From assembly GCF_009602465.1 (NCBI RefSeq), contig NZ_WBKP01000007.1:1-64000 (forward strand): 64,000 nucleotides of DNA, in the 5' to 3' direction. Below are positions 50,771 through 58,328 of the stretch, in pieces (position 1 is the stretch's first letter; each line of letters begins with the position of its first letter). The notes beneath the pieces were generated by a model. It had not been told where the DNA came from, made no database searches, and worked only from the letters and a program-made list of their open reading frames with translations. The stretch comes from Cumulibacter manganitolerans (GTDB taxonomy: Bacteria > Actinomycetota > Actinomycetes > Mycobacteriales > Antricoccaceae). The position numbers were made by a program, and so were the translations under genes.

Positions 50771-51439
50771 ATGGCCAGCGCAGATCCCAGCGCGTCGGAG
50801 CGCGCCTATCAGCAGCTCCGTGGTCACATCCTCGACCACACGTACGCACCTGGCACGATGCTCGGCGAGGCGGCGCTGGCCGTCGAGCTCGGGATGAGCC
50901 GAACGCCCGTGAGAGTCGCGCTCGCCCGCCTGCAGGACGAGGGGTGGATCGTGGTCTACCCCAAGCGCGGCGCGCTCGTGCAGGGCGTCACCGATCGGAC
51001 GGCCGCCGAGCTCGCCGACGCGCGCTTCGTCCTGGAGACGACGGCGATCGACCGCGCCACCCCCGCACGGCGCCGCGAGCTGGCGGGTCCGCTGGCCGAC
51101 TCCGTCGAGGCGCAGCGCGCCGCCTTCGAGGCCGGTGATCTCCGGCAGTTCATCGACCTGACCCTGCGCTTCCATCGGTCCTTCATCGAAGCCGGCAGCA
51201 ACGCCGTGATGCTGGAGCTCTACGACCGGCTGTCGGATCGCCACCGGTTCGTCCTGTTCGGGTCCGGAGACCGGCTGCTGAAGCGTTGCGCCGACATCAT
51301 CGCCGAGCACCAACGCCTGGTCGATCGGCTTCGGGCCGGCGACGCGCGCGGGTTCACCGAGACCCTGCGGGCACACATCGCCGAGACCAATGCCACCCCC
51401 ATCCGGCTGTTCGGCAGTGACAGCGGCAAGAGCAGCTGA
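50771..51439 (+). CDS. GntR family regulator, FCD (FadR) subfamily
   Basis: A 222-residue repressor-type protein. The N-terminal winged helix is AYQQLRGHILDHTYAPGTMLGEAALAVELGMSRTPVRVALARLQDEGWI, the C-terminal all-helical FCD domain spans about 90-215 with the metal/ligand histidine region FHRSFIEAGSN and IAEHQRLVDRL. FCD proteins sense organic acids. Its position after the MFS gene and the operator in the MFS promoter suggest autoregulation of the pair. Confidence 0.9.
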   Translation: MASADPSASERAYQQLRGHILDHTYAPGTMLGEAALAVELGMSRTPVRVALARLQDEGWIVVYPKRGALVQGVTDRTAAELADARFVLETTAIDRATPARRRELAGPLADSVEAQRAAFEAGDLRQFIDLTLRFHRSFIEAGSNAVMLELYDRLSDRHRFVLFGSGDRLLKRCADIIAEHQRLVDRLRAGDARGFTETLRAHIAETNATPIRLFGSDSGKSS

Positions 51440-51451
51440 GCAGCCCGGAAC

Positions 51452-51477
51452 CGCACAGAACCGAGCGATCCTGTGCG
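51452..51477. terminator. Hairpin or operator upstream of the PHA genes
   Basis: CGCACAG at 51452-51458 pairs with CTGTGCG at 51471-51477 across 12 bases. It lies 12 bp past the GntR stop and 38 bp before the PHA granule protein start. The long loop makes it a weak terminator and it may instead be a regulator site. Confidence 0.4.
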
Positions 51478-51514
51478 ATAGTCGCCTTACCCGACGCTAT
51501 TGAAGGGTGGAGCG

Positions 51515-52009
51515 ATGGCAGCTAACGACGTGCCGCTGTGGCGGCAGGCATTCAACAAGGCAGAGCGCGCGGTCGGCGAGCCGATGGAGAAGGCGATCGA
51601 CACCCGGCAGTTCGCCGACGCGATGTCGCTCGGGGCCAAGGTCAGCCGGGGCGTGCGACGACAGATCTACGGCACGGTGAATCGCACGCTGCATTTCGTC
51701 GGGCTGAGCACGCTGAAGGACACTCGGGACATCTCCCGCCAGCTCGGCCGCGTGCACGCGCAGCTGCGGGAGGTCATCACCCAGCTGGAGTACCTGGAGG
51801 AGCGCGAACGCGGGCGTGAGACGGGGGAGCCGGGCACCGCGCCGCCCTCGGTGACGAAGTCGGCTCCTGCGAGGAAGACGGCCCCGGTCAAGACGGCGGC
51901 TCCTCCGCGGCGGACGGCACCGGCCCGGAAGACGACGCCGGCGAAGAAGTCGGCAGCGCCGGCCACGAACGCGCGTACGCCACGCGCGGTGGACGGGGAA
52001 GGGGAATGA
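51515..52009 (+). CDS. Phasin-like PHA granule protein with basic Ala/Pro/Lys tail
   Basis: A 164-residue protein. Residues 1-105 are amphipathic, with potential coiled-coil helices (RDISRQLGRVHAQLREVITQLEYLEERERG). Residues about 115-155 form a basic tail of KTAP/ARKT-type repeats similar to the histone-like tail of PhaF proteins, which bind DNA and granules. A PhaC-like gene starts 1 bp downstream, supporting a role in polyhydroxyalkanoate granules. AAGGGTGG precedes ATG 51515. Direct evidence of granule binding is lacking. Confidence 0.72.
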   Translation: MAANDVPLWRQAFNKAERAVGEPMEKAIDTRQFADAMSLGAKVSRGVRRQIYGTVNRTLHFVGLSTLKDTRDISRQLGRVHAQLREVITQLEYLEERERGRETGEPGTAPPSVTKSAPARKTAPVKTAAPPRRTAPARKTTPAKKSAAPATNARTPRAVDGEGE

Positions 52010-52010
52010 C

Positions 52011-53114
52011 ATGGCCCGCACCTTCGGCACGCCGGACCTCGTGGGCGCGATCAGGCGGGAGCTCAGCACCGCGACCAACCGTGCCCGAAACGGCATCAGC
52101 TACCTCACGATGGACAAGAGCGAGGGCCTGAACCCCACTCCCCGCGTGCTCGTCGGGAGCCGCGACAAGGTGAGGCTCTGGAAGTACCCGAGCAAGAACC
52201 GGCGGCACGCCGAGCCGATCGTGGCGTTCCTCGGGCTGGTGAGCCGGCCCTACGTGTTCGACCTGCTGCCGGGCAAGAGCTTCGTCGGTCAGCTGGGGGA
52301 CGCCGGGTACGACGTCTACGTGCTCGACTGGGGCCAGCCCGACCACGAGGAGTCCGCGAACTCCATGGAGACGTACGTCGACTTCTACCTGCCGCGGGCG
52401 TTCAAGATCGCCCAGCGCGACAGCGGAAGCCCGGGCATCCACGTGATCGCGTACTGCTTCGGCGCGATCTTCGGCCTGATGTACCAGGGAAGCCGGGGCA
52501 ACTCGCCGATTCGGGCGCTGACCACGCTGGCGGCACCGGTCGACTTCCGGAAGATGCCGGTCTACACCCAGCCGTTCCAGGACGGCTCGATCCGCCCGCG
52601 GGACGTCATCACCGACGAGGGCATCGTGCCGGCCGCGGTCGTGGCCCGCACTCTGGCGATGCGGACGCCGACCTACGACGTGACCCAGGCGGTCGGGTTG
52701 TGGGAGAAGCTCGCCGGTGACCCGAAGTCGGGTGCGATCGAGGCGCACGCCGCGATGACCGGATGGGTGCGCGACCACGTGAACTTCCCGGGCGTCGCGT
52801 TCGAGCAGTTCGTGCGCGACTTCCTCAACGGCAACGGCTTCGTGAACCGCACGGCACGCGTCGGCAACCGGCCGGTCGCGCTGGACAGGATCGACATCCC
52901 GATCCTGTCGGTGGTCGCCGAACGCGACGACCTGGTGCCGCCGGCCGCGTCGTACCCGCTCCGCGATCTCGTGCCGGAGGGCGTCTACAACGAGGTCGTG
53001 CTCCCGGCCGGGCACGTGGGACTGGTGCTCGGAGGGACGGCCAAGAAGATCACGATCCCCGCGATCGTGGACTTCTTCAGCAGCCACAGCAGCGAGCTGG
53101 GGGAGCGGGCATGA
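52011..53114 (+). CDS. phaC: Polyhydroxyalkanoate synthase-like protein (PhaC, class III-like)
   Basis: A 367-residue alpha/beta-hydrolase-fold synthase that polymerises hydroxyacyl-CoA. The nucleophile is cysteine C149 in IAYCFGA; PhaC enzymes read G-x-C-x-G-G, so both flanking glycines are alanine here. The catalytic aspartate lies in AERDDLVPP (D306/D307) and the histidine is H335 in PAGHVGLVLG. The length fits class III PhaC (about 360) rather than class I (about 590). It is coupled to a GNAT gene by a 4-bp overlap and preceded by the granule protein gene. No phaA or phaB is nearby. Confidence 0.8.
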   Translation: MARTFGTPDLVGAIRRELSTATNRARNGISYLTMDKSEGLNPTPRVLVGSRDKVRLWKYPSKNRRHAEPIVAFLGLVSRPYVFDLLPGKSFVGQLGDAGYDVYVLDWGQPDHEESANSMETYVDFYLPRAFKIAQRDSGSPGIHVIAYCFGAIFGLMYQGSRGNSPIRALTTLAAPVDFRKMPVYTQPFQDGSIRPRDVITDEGIVPAAVVARTLAMRTPTYDVTQAVGLWEKLAGDPKSGAIEAHAAMTGWVRDHVNFPGVAFEQFVRDFLNGNGFVNRTARVGNRPVALDRIDIPILSVVAERDDLVPPAASYPLRDLVPEGVYNEVVLPAGHVGLVLGGTAKKITIPAIVDFFSSHSSELGERA

Positions 53115-53647
53115 CGATCCGTACCTGCGAGCCGGGCGACCAGGAAGCGCTGGAGGCCTTTCTGAGAACCATTCCCGAGCAGGAACGCGCGTTCCACAAG
53201 GCCGAGGGCGCGGACGCCGCGCTGGCCGCCGAGTGGTCGTCGCAGCGCGATCCGTTGCGGCTGGTGGACGTCGCTGACGACGGCGTCGTGCGCGGCATGA
53301 TCGGCATCCGCCGCGGCCGCGGCATGTCGGCGCACACCGGCGAGATCACCCTCCTCGTCGACCCGGCCTTCCGGCAGCAGCAGATCGCCACGAACCTCGT
53401 CGTGGCCGCCATCGGCGAGGCGCTGAAGGCGGGGTTGTCGCACGTCTTCGTCGAGGTCACCGCCGAGCACACCGCGACCGTGGGCATGTTCCGCAAGCTC
53501 GGCTTCGAGGCCGAAGCGTTGCTGCAGGGCTTCATCAAGAGGCGGGACGGCGAGCTGCAGGACCTCATCATGATGACCAACCGCCTGGAGGAGAACTGGG
53601 CTGCCGCGCAGCTGGTCGGCCTGGAGACCGGCGACGCCATGGCGTGA
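53111..53647 (+). CDS. GNAT family acetyltransferase
   Basis: A 178-residue acetyltransferase: acetyl-CoA-binding region ITLLVDPAFRQQQIATNLV (R-x-x-x-I loop variant of Q/RxxGxG), then VEVTAEHTATVGMFRKLGFEAEALL. The canonical glycines of the pyrophosphate loop are replaced (RQQQIA), so cofactor binding may be altered. It overlaps phaC by 4 bp, and the pairing is conserved-looking but of unknown meaning. Confidence 0.82.
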   Translation: MTIRTCEPGDQEALEAFLRTIPEQERAFHKAEGADAALAAEWSSQRDPLRLVDVADDGVVRGMIGIRRGRGMSAHTGEITLLVDPAFRQQQIATNLVVAAIGEALKAGLSHVFVEVTAEHTATVGMFRKLGFEAEALLQGFIKRRDGELQDLIMMTNRLEENWAAAQLVGLETGDAMA

Positions 53648-53664
53648 GCCGCGGATCGCTCGCG

Positions 53665-53684
53665 AAGGGGCATTTAGGCCCTGG
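53665..53684. promoter_or_regulatory. DosR-like box 1
   Basis: AAGGGGCATTTAGGCCCTGG matches the mycobacterial DosR consensus TTSGGGACTWWAGTCCCSAA at 12 of 20 positions, including GGG and CCC at the correct eight-base spacing and TTTAG at the centre. It lies about 70 bp upstream of the universal stress protein gene. Confidence 0.5.
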
Positions 53685-53752
53685 CCGCCGCCCCCTGATT
53701 GCGCGATGCTCCTGGCACGGGTCCTCGAGCGAGGACGGTGAGGGGGACGCAG

Positions 53753-54613
53753 ATGGCACCCATCGTGGTGGGCTACGACGGGCTGGAGGATGCCGAGCAC
53801 GCGCTGACGTGGGCGGTCGCCGACGCCGCGGCACGAGAGCGGCCCCTGCGGCTGGTCTGCGCCTATCCCTCCGCATCGGACATCGGACCCGTACCGGGCT
53901 ACGGCGAGCAGCTGCTCAGCGAGCTGGAGGTGGTCCGTGCCGGCGCCGCCCAGGTGGTCGCCGGCGGCGCGCGCAGGGTCTCGGAGCTCGCGCCGGAGGT
54001 CAGCGTCACCACCCGCGCGGAGCAGGGCTCGGCAGCGGCCGTCCTGCTCGAGGAGTCCGCGAGCGCGGCGGTGATGGTGCTGGGCTCGCGGGGCCTGGGG
54101 GCGGTCGGCGCGTCCTTCCTCGGGTCGGTGGGGACGGCCGTGGCGGCCCGCGCGGCCTGCCCCGTCGTCGTGGTCGGCGAGAAGACGGAGCACGGCGGTT
54201 CGGGTACCGAGGTGGTCGTCGGCATCGACGGATACGCCGACTCGCAGGCCATCCTCGACTTCGCCTTCGACCACGCCAGCTGGCACGGCACTCCGCTGCG
54301 CGCGGTGCTCTGCTGGCACCGGGATGCATTGAGCGCGCTCGGCTGGTCGGCCGCCGCGGTACCGGAGAAGACCGAGGCGTGGCTCTCGGAGGCGCTGGCC
54401 GGCTGGCAGGAGAAGTACCCCGACGTGCGGGTGCGCACCAGCGTGCTGCGCGATCGCCCGGTCGTGGGTCTGCTTGCCGCCGGTCGTGGTCAGAAGCTGC
54501 TCGTCGTCGGGTCGCGCGGTCGGCATGCCCTGGCCGGGACGCTGCTCGGATCGGTCAGCCAGGGAGTGCTGCACCACGCGACCTGCCCGGTGGCCGTCGT
54601 GCCGGTGCGCTAG
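53753..54613 (+). CDS. Universal stress protein, two UspA domains
   Basis: A 286-residue tandem UspA protein. Domain 1 covers 1-140 (PIVVGYDGLEDAEHALTWAVADAAARERPLRL; nucleotide loop VLGSRGLGAVGASFLGSVGTAVAARAACPVVVV) and domain 2 covers 150-286 (VVVGIDGYADSQAI; loop VVGSRGRHALAGTLLGSVSQGVLHHATCPVAVVPV). Both loops keep the G-x2-G-x9-G(S) ATP-binding pattern, as in mycobacterial Rv2623. A DosR-like box lies upstream, suggesting induction by hypoxia or nitric oxide. ATG 53753 follows GGGGGAC. Confidence 0.9.
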   Translation: MAPIVVGYDGLEDAEHALTWAVADAAARERPLRLVCAYPSASDIGPVPGYGEQLLSELEVVRAGAAQVVAGGARRVSELAPEVSVTTRAEQGSAAAVLLEESASAAVMVLGSRGLGAVGASFLGSVGTAVAARAACPVVVVGEKTEHGGSGTEVVVGIDGYADSQAILDFAFDHASWHGTPLRAVLCWHRDALSALGWSAAAVPEKTEAWLSEALAGWQEKYPDVRVRTSVLRDRPVVGLLAAGRGQKLLVVGSRGRHALAGTLLGSVSQGVLHHATCPVAVVPVR

Positions 54614-54676
54614 CCGAGCCGGCGCCGGTCCCGCTGTTTCCCGGGCGGACCGCGCCGGCGCATGCTTTCGCCCGAT

Positions 54677-54696
54677 CCGGGTACGAAGGTCCCTAC
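54677..54696. promoter_or_regulatory. DosR-like box 2
   Basis: CCGGGTACGAAGGTCCCTAC fits the DosR consensus at 13 of 20 positions, with six of eight central bases matching. It is 68 bp upstream of the phosphoribosyltransferase gene, so this second transcription unit may share control with the stress protein gene. Confidence 0.45.
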
Positions 54697-54763
54697 CGGT
54701 CACGAGACGACCCGGCGAGGCTGGGACTGGAGCGGTGGCACCTGTGGGAATCACGGAGACGGG

Positions 54764-55444
54764 GTGGATGCCGTGGCGCGAGACGAGTACGTCGACCGCG
54801 TCGATGCGGGCCGGCGGCTCGCGGAGCGGCTGCGCAGCCTGCGCGGGCAGCACGTCGTCGTGCTGGGTCTGCCGCGCGGCGGCGTCCCGGTCGCCTTCGA
54901 GGTGGCGCGGTCGCTCGGTGCGCCGCTGGACGTGATCGTCGTCCGCAAGCTCGGCCTTCCGACGCATCCCGAGCTCGCGATGGGGGCTATCGGCGAGGGC
55001 GGCTACCGGGTGGTCGACCGCGAGCTGATGGCGCGTGCCGGCGTCCGGGACGCCGAGCTCGCGCAGGTCGAGGCCCGCGAGCGCGCCGCACTCGACTCGC
55101 GGATCGAGCGGTACCGTCACGGGCGTTCACGTGCCGATCTGCGCGGAGCCACGGCGGTGATCGTCGACGACGGCATCGCCACGGGCCGCACCGTCGAGGT
55201 CGCCTGTGCCGCGGCGCGCCGGCTGGGCGCCGCCCGGGTCGTCGTGGCCGTGCCGGTCGGGCCCGTCGAGGCGCTCGAGGGCCTGCCGGGGGCCGACGAG
55301 GTGGTCGTCGCGCGCACGCCCGACCCCTTCCTGGCGGTGGGCCGTCACTATCGCGACTTCGACCAGACGACCGACGACGAGGTGGTGCGGCTGCTCGATG
55401 CGGCCGCCGAGATCGGCGCCGATGAGAGAGGACGGCCGCGATGA
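54764..55444 (+). CDS. Phosphoribosyltransferase family protein
   Basis: A 226-residue type I PRT-fold protein. It has the N-terminal segment HVVVLGLPRGGVPVAFEVAR, then LDVIVVRKLGLPTHPELAMGAI, the PRPP-loop AVIVDDGIATGRTVEVA and the final DFDQTTDDEVVRLLD. It corresponds to the N-terminal half of mycobacterial Rv2030c (and to Rv0571c), whose substrate is unknown. I prefer GTG 54764, with GGAG six bases upstream, to GTG 54773. The stop overlaps the erythromycin esterase start by 4 bp. Confidence 0.87.
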   Translation: MDAVARDEYVDRVDAGRRLAERLRSLRGQHVVVLGLPRGGVPVAFEVARSLGAPLDVIVVRKLGLPTHPELAMGAIGEGGYRVVDRELMARAGVRDAELAQVEARERAALDSRIERYRHGRSRADLRGATAVIVDDGIATGRTVEVACAAARRLGAARVVVAVPVGPVEALEGLPGADEVVVARTPDPFLAVGRHYRDFDQTTDDEVVRLLDAAAEIGADERGRPR

Positions 55445-56766
55445 GCTGGGAACCTTCGACCAGTCGGACGATCGATCGCGAGGCGCTGGCGCAGGTGCGC
55501 GCGCTGGCCCGGCCGCTCAGCGGTCCGAACGATCTCGAGGCCGTCGTGAACCGGTTCGCCCCGGACCGCTTCGTCTGCATCGGCGAGGCGTCGCACGGGA
55601 CGCACGAGTACTACAGCTGGCGCGCTCAGCTGACCCGGCGGCTGATCGAGGAGAAGGGCTTCACCTGGATCGGCGTGGAGGGCGACTGGCCGGACTGCTG
55701 GCGCATCAATCGATGGGTCCGCGGAGAGCAGGACCAGGCGCTGGATGCGCGGGGGCTGCTCGCCGGCTTCCAGCGCTGGCCGACGTGGATGTGGGCGAAC
55801 GAGGATGTCGCGGACTTCCTGGACTGGCTGCATCGGTGGAATCTGGGCCGTCCGACCGAGCGACGCGTCGGGTTCTACGGCTTGGACGTCTACTCGCTGT
55901 GGGACTCACTTCGCGCGATCAGGACCTGGCTCGATGCCTACGCGCCGGAGGCGGTGAGCGCCGCAATCCATGCGTGGCAGTGCTTCTGGCCGTACGGCGA
56001 GGACCCGCATCGCTATGCACGTGCGGCCCGGCTGGTGCCCCAGTCGTGCGAAGCGGCCGTCGTGTCCCTGCTGGTGGAGACGCTGCGCCGGACTCGTAGC
56101 TTCCCTGACGACGAGTTTGCGTTCGACGCCATGCAGAACGCCCAGGTCGCGGTCGGCGCCGAGCGCTACTACCGCGTGATGCTGCGCGGCGACCGGTCCT
56201 CGTGGAACATCCGGGACCACCACATGGCGGACACGATCGACCGGATCGCGCGGCACCTCGGGCCGACGTCCCAAGGGATCATCTGGGAGCACAACAGCCA
56301 CATCGGTGATGCCCGCGCCACGGACATGGCGCACGCCGGGCTGGTGAACGTCGGTCAGCTGGTGCGCGATCGCCACGCCACCGAGGGTGTGGGGCTGATC
56401 GGGTTCGCCGGTCATCGTGGGTCGGTCCTCGCGGCCCGAGCGTGGGGCGGCGCCGAGTCGTGCCTTCCGGTGCCGAAGGCGAGGCCGGGCACGCATGAGG
56501 ATGTGCTGCACCGTGCGTTGGGACGCCCGGCGATCCTGGACTTCGGGGCCGACCGCTCCGGATCCTGGCTCGCCGAGCCGCGCGGGCACCGCGCCATCGG
56601 CGTGGTCTACGATCCCGCTGCGGAGCGCGGGAACTACGTGGCCACGGCGATGGGACGCCGGTACGACGCATTGTTCTGGCTGGAGGAGACCACCGCGTTA
56701 CGGCCGCTGCATCACGAGACGCGACCCATCCAGCCGGAGCTCGAGGCGGAACCGTCGGGTCTCTAA
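55441..56766 (+). CDS. Erythromycin esterase family protein
   Basis: A 441-residue protein of the EreA/succinoglycan-biosynthesis-like fold: VCIGEASHGTHEYYSWRAQLTRRLI (catalytic Glu/His region), WIGVEGDWPDCWRINRWVRG, GLDVYSLWDSL and the conserved WEHNSHIGDARATDM. Actinobacterial relatives are rarely true macrolide esterases. Together with the overlapping phosphoribosyltransferase gene it reproduces, as two polypeptides, the domain pair fused in DosR-regulated Rv2030c. A dormancy role is inferred from that pairing and the upstream boxes. Confidence 0.9.
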   Translation: MSWEPSTSRTIDREALAQVRALARPLSGPNDLEAVVNRFAPDRFVCIGEASHGTHEYYSWRAQLTRRLIEEKGFTWIGVEGDWPDCWRINRWVRGEQDQALDARGLLAGFQRWPTWMWANEDVADFLDWLHRWNLGRPTERRVGFYGLDVYSLWDSLRAIRTWLDAYAPEAVSAAIHAWQCFWPYGEDPHRYARAARLVPQSCEAAVVSLLVETLRRTRSFPDDEFAFDAMQNAQVAVGAERYYRVMLRGDRSSWNIRDHHMADTIDRIARHLGPTSQGIIWEHNSHIGDARATDMAHAGLVNVGQLVRDRHATEGVGLIGFAGHRGSVLAARAWGGAESCLPVPKARPGTHEDVLHRALGRPAILDFGADRSGSWLAEPRGHRAIGVVYDPAAERGNYVATAMGRRYDALFWLEETTALRPLHHETRPIQPELEAEPSGL

Positions 56767-56855
56767 TCGGTTACTCGGTGGAGGAGTGCACCCCAAAACA
56801 CGCATGGAACTGCCCCCGGCCGGGTACCTTGAAGACACCCGAACAAGGAGGACCC

Positions 56856-56999
56856 ATGAATACCGTGTTGTGGATCATCGCCGCCATTCTCGTCATCGCG
56901 GGAATCTTCGCCCTCGTCCGGCGGCAGTTCGTGTGGGGCGCCGTCCTGATCATCGTAGGGCTCCTGGTGGGTCCCGGCGGCGTCAGCATCTTCACCTAG
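56856..56999 (+). CDS. GPGG-motif small membrane protein
   Basis: A 47-residue single- or double-helix membrane protein ending in VGPGGVSIFT, the hallmark of an actinobacterial small membrane protein family of unknown function. Two hydrophobic stretches (VLWIIAAILVIAGIFALV and GAVLIIVGLLVG) flank the basic pair RR. An ideal AAGGAGG lies 10 bases before ATG 56856, and a perfect hairpin follows, so this is a real, separately expressed gene. Confidence 0.88.
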   Translation: MNTVLWIIAAILVIAGIFALVRRQFVWGAVLIIVGLLVGPGGVSIFT

Positions 57000-57015
57000 C
57001 ATTCCTCCCATGAAC

Positions 57016-57048
57016 GACCGCCGTGCTGGCCAGGCCAGCACGGCGGTC
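57016..57048. terminator. Strong intrinsic terminator
   Basis: GACCGCCGTGCTGGCC pairs perfectly with 57033-57048 about a single central A, and CTTTGTTT follows on the plus strand. It ends the small membrane protein transcript and may also stop the convergent oxidoreductase transcript. Confidence 0.92.
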
Positions 57049-57074
57049 CTTTGTTTGCAGGGGATCGGCGGCCG

Positions 57075-58085
57075 TCAACCGCCCTGGTCGTCCAAAGCCG
57101 TGCCGATGGTGAGCACGACCTTTCCCGACGCCCGGTTGGACCGCATGTAGTCCGCGGCCGCCTTCGCCTCGTCCATGGGAAGCACCCGGTCGACGACCGC
57201 GCGGATTCTTCCCTGTGCGACGGCGGGCAGGACTGCCGGACGCAAGGCGGCGTACACGCCCGCACGCTCCTCGGCGGTCCGGACGCTGAAGGTGGTGCCC
57301 TGCAACCGGATGCGACGAAAGGCGAGGTCGTCGACGTTGATCGTGGACTCGGGGCCGGTGAGCCGGCCGATGTTGATGATCGTCCCACCAACTCTGGTCG
57401 CCGCGACGGAGCCGGCGAGCGGTCGACCCCCGAGATGATCGAGCACGACATCGACGCCGGTGGACGCGGTATGGCGCAGGACCTCGGCGGTGAACGAGTC
57501 GAAGCCGGTGTCGAGCACGACGTCTGCCCCTGCGTCGGCCAGCGCGCGGACTTTCGCCGGGGACCGCGTCGTCGCGATGACGAGCGATGCGTCGAACGCC
57601 TTTGCCAGCTGGATCCCGAGGAGGCCGACCGACGATGCTCCACCCAGCACGAGAACGGACTGTCCGGCGCGGAATCCGCCCTGGGTGACGAGCGCGTCGT
57701 GCTCGGTGGCGAGGCCGACCATCAATGAGGCGGCTTCGACCAGCGGAACGCCGTCCGGTACGGGAAGCACGTGGCGGTGGTCGACGGCGACGTACTCGGC
57801 GAGGGTGCCGCCGCTCGCGGCCATCACCGCCTGGCCGAGGTCGACACCGATGACGCCGGGCCCCGCCTCGATGACGCGTCCGGCGCACTCCAGCCCGCCG
57901 ATGAAGGTCCCGGGCTTGGTGAGTGCCGCATTGTAGGTGCCTCGGAGCCGAAGCAGGTCGGCGCGATTGAGGCCTGCCGCGGCCACCTCGATGAGCACCT
58001 CGCCGGGACCCGCTGTTGGGCGCGGCACGGAGTGAAGCTCCCAGTCCGGTCCGAGGCCGCCGACCAGTGCCCGCATGGTTGCCAT
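57075..58085 (-). CDS. Quinone-oxidoreductase-type zinc-binding dehydrogenase family protein
   Basis: A 336-residue medium-chain dehydrogenase/reductase: GroES-like N-terminus (GEVLIEVAAAGLNRADLLRLRG, GLECAGRVIEAG), NADPH Rossmann motif VLVLGGASSVGLLGIQLAK and the closing GKVVLTIG. The catalytic-zinc ligands of alcohol dehydrogenases are missing, so it belongs with NADPH:quinone oxidoreductases. The substrate is unknown. It starts at ATG 58085. Confidence 0.88.
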   Translation of the reverse strand: MATMRALVGGLGPDWELHSVPRPTAGPGEVLIEVAAAGLNRADLLRLRGTYNAALTKPGTFIGGLECAGRVIEAGPGVIGVDLGQAVMAASGGTLAEYVAVDHRHVLPVPDGVPLVEAASLMVGLATEHDALVTQGGFRAGQSVLVLGGASSVGLLGIQLAKAFDASLVIATTRSPAKVRALADAGADVVLDTGFDSFTAEVLRHTASTGVDVVLDHLGGRPLAGSVAATRVGGTIINIGRLTGPESTINVDDLAFRRIRLQGTTFSVRTAEERAGVYAALRPAVLPAVAQGRIRAVVDRVLPMDEAKAAADYMRSNRASGKVVLTIGTALDDQGG

Positions 58086-58276
58086 CGTCGTCCTCGTTCC
58101 CGCCGCTCGCTTGCGCCGATGGTAGCGAGTGGGTCGGGCCGCACGCCCTCGGAACGGCGGCACGGACCGTCCACCATGTGGGAGACCGTGCATGTGCGTT
58201 CGCTGTGCGGCGTGTCGCAATTTGGCTGACCGTCTGACTCGTGTTGCGATGGTGTTAATGATCACTGCAATCTCAT

Positions 58277-58296
58277 CCACGGGCTACAGCCCGTGG
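58277..58296. promoter_or_regulatory. Short perfect hairpin in the leader of the binding-protein gene
   Basis: CCACGGGC and GCCCGTGG pair across the loop TACA, 32 bp upstream of the GTG start. It could be a leader structure, a regulator site or the remnant of a transposon end. Confidence 0.4.
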
Positions 58297-58328
58297 GCCT
58301 TCGACTCCAAGAGTGGGTGAGTGAATTC

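Noticed and set aside
53111-53647. Phosphinothricin-type resistance acetyltransferase
   Set aside because: The acetyl-CoA loop is degenerate and the phaC coupling points to a different role. No resistance-specific motif is visible.
55441-56766. Macrolide resistance gene
   Set aside because: The protein has the erythromycin esterase fold, but the gene context and the overlap with a phosphoribosyltransferase fit a dormancy-type conserved protein better than acquired resistance.
58277-58328. Right end of an IS200/IS605-type element
   Set aside because: The hairpin resembles such ends, but there is no tnpA or tnpB fragment and no matching left end nearby.
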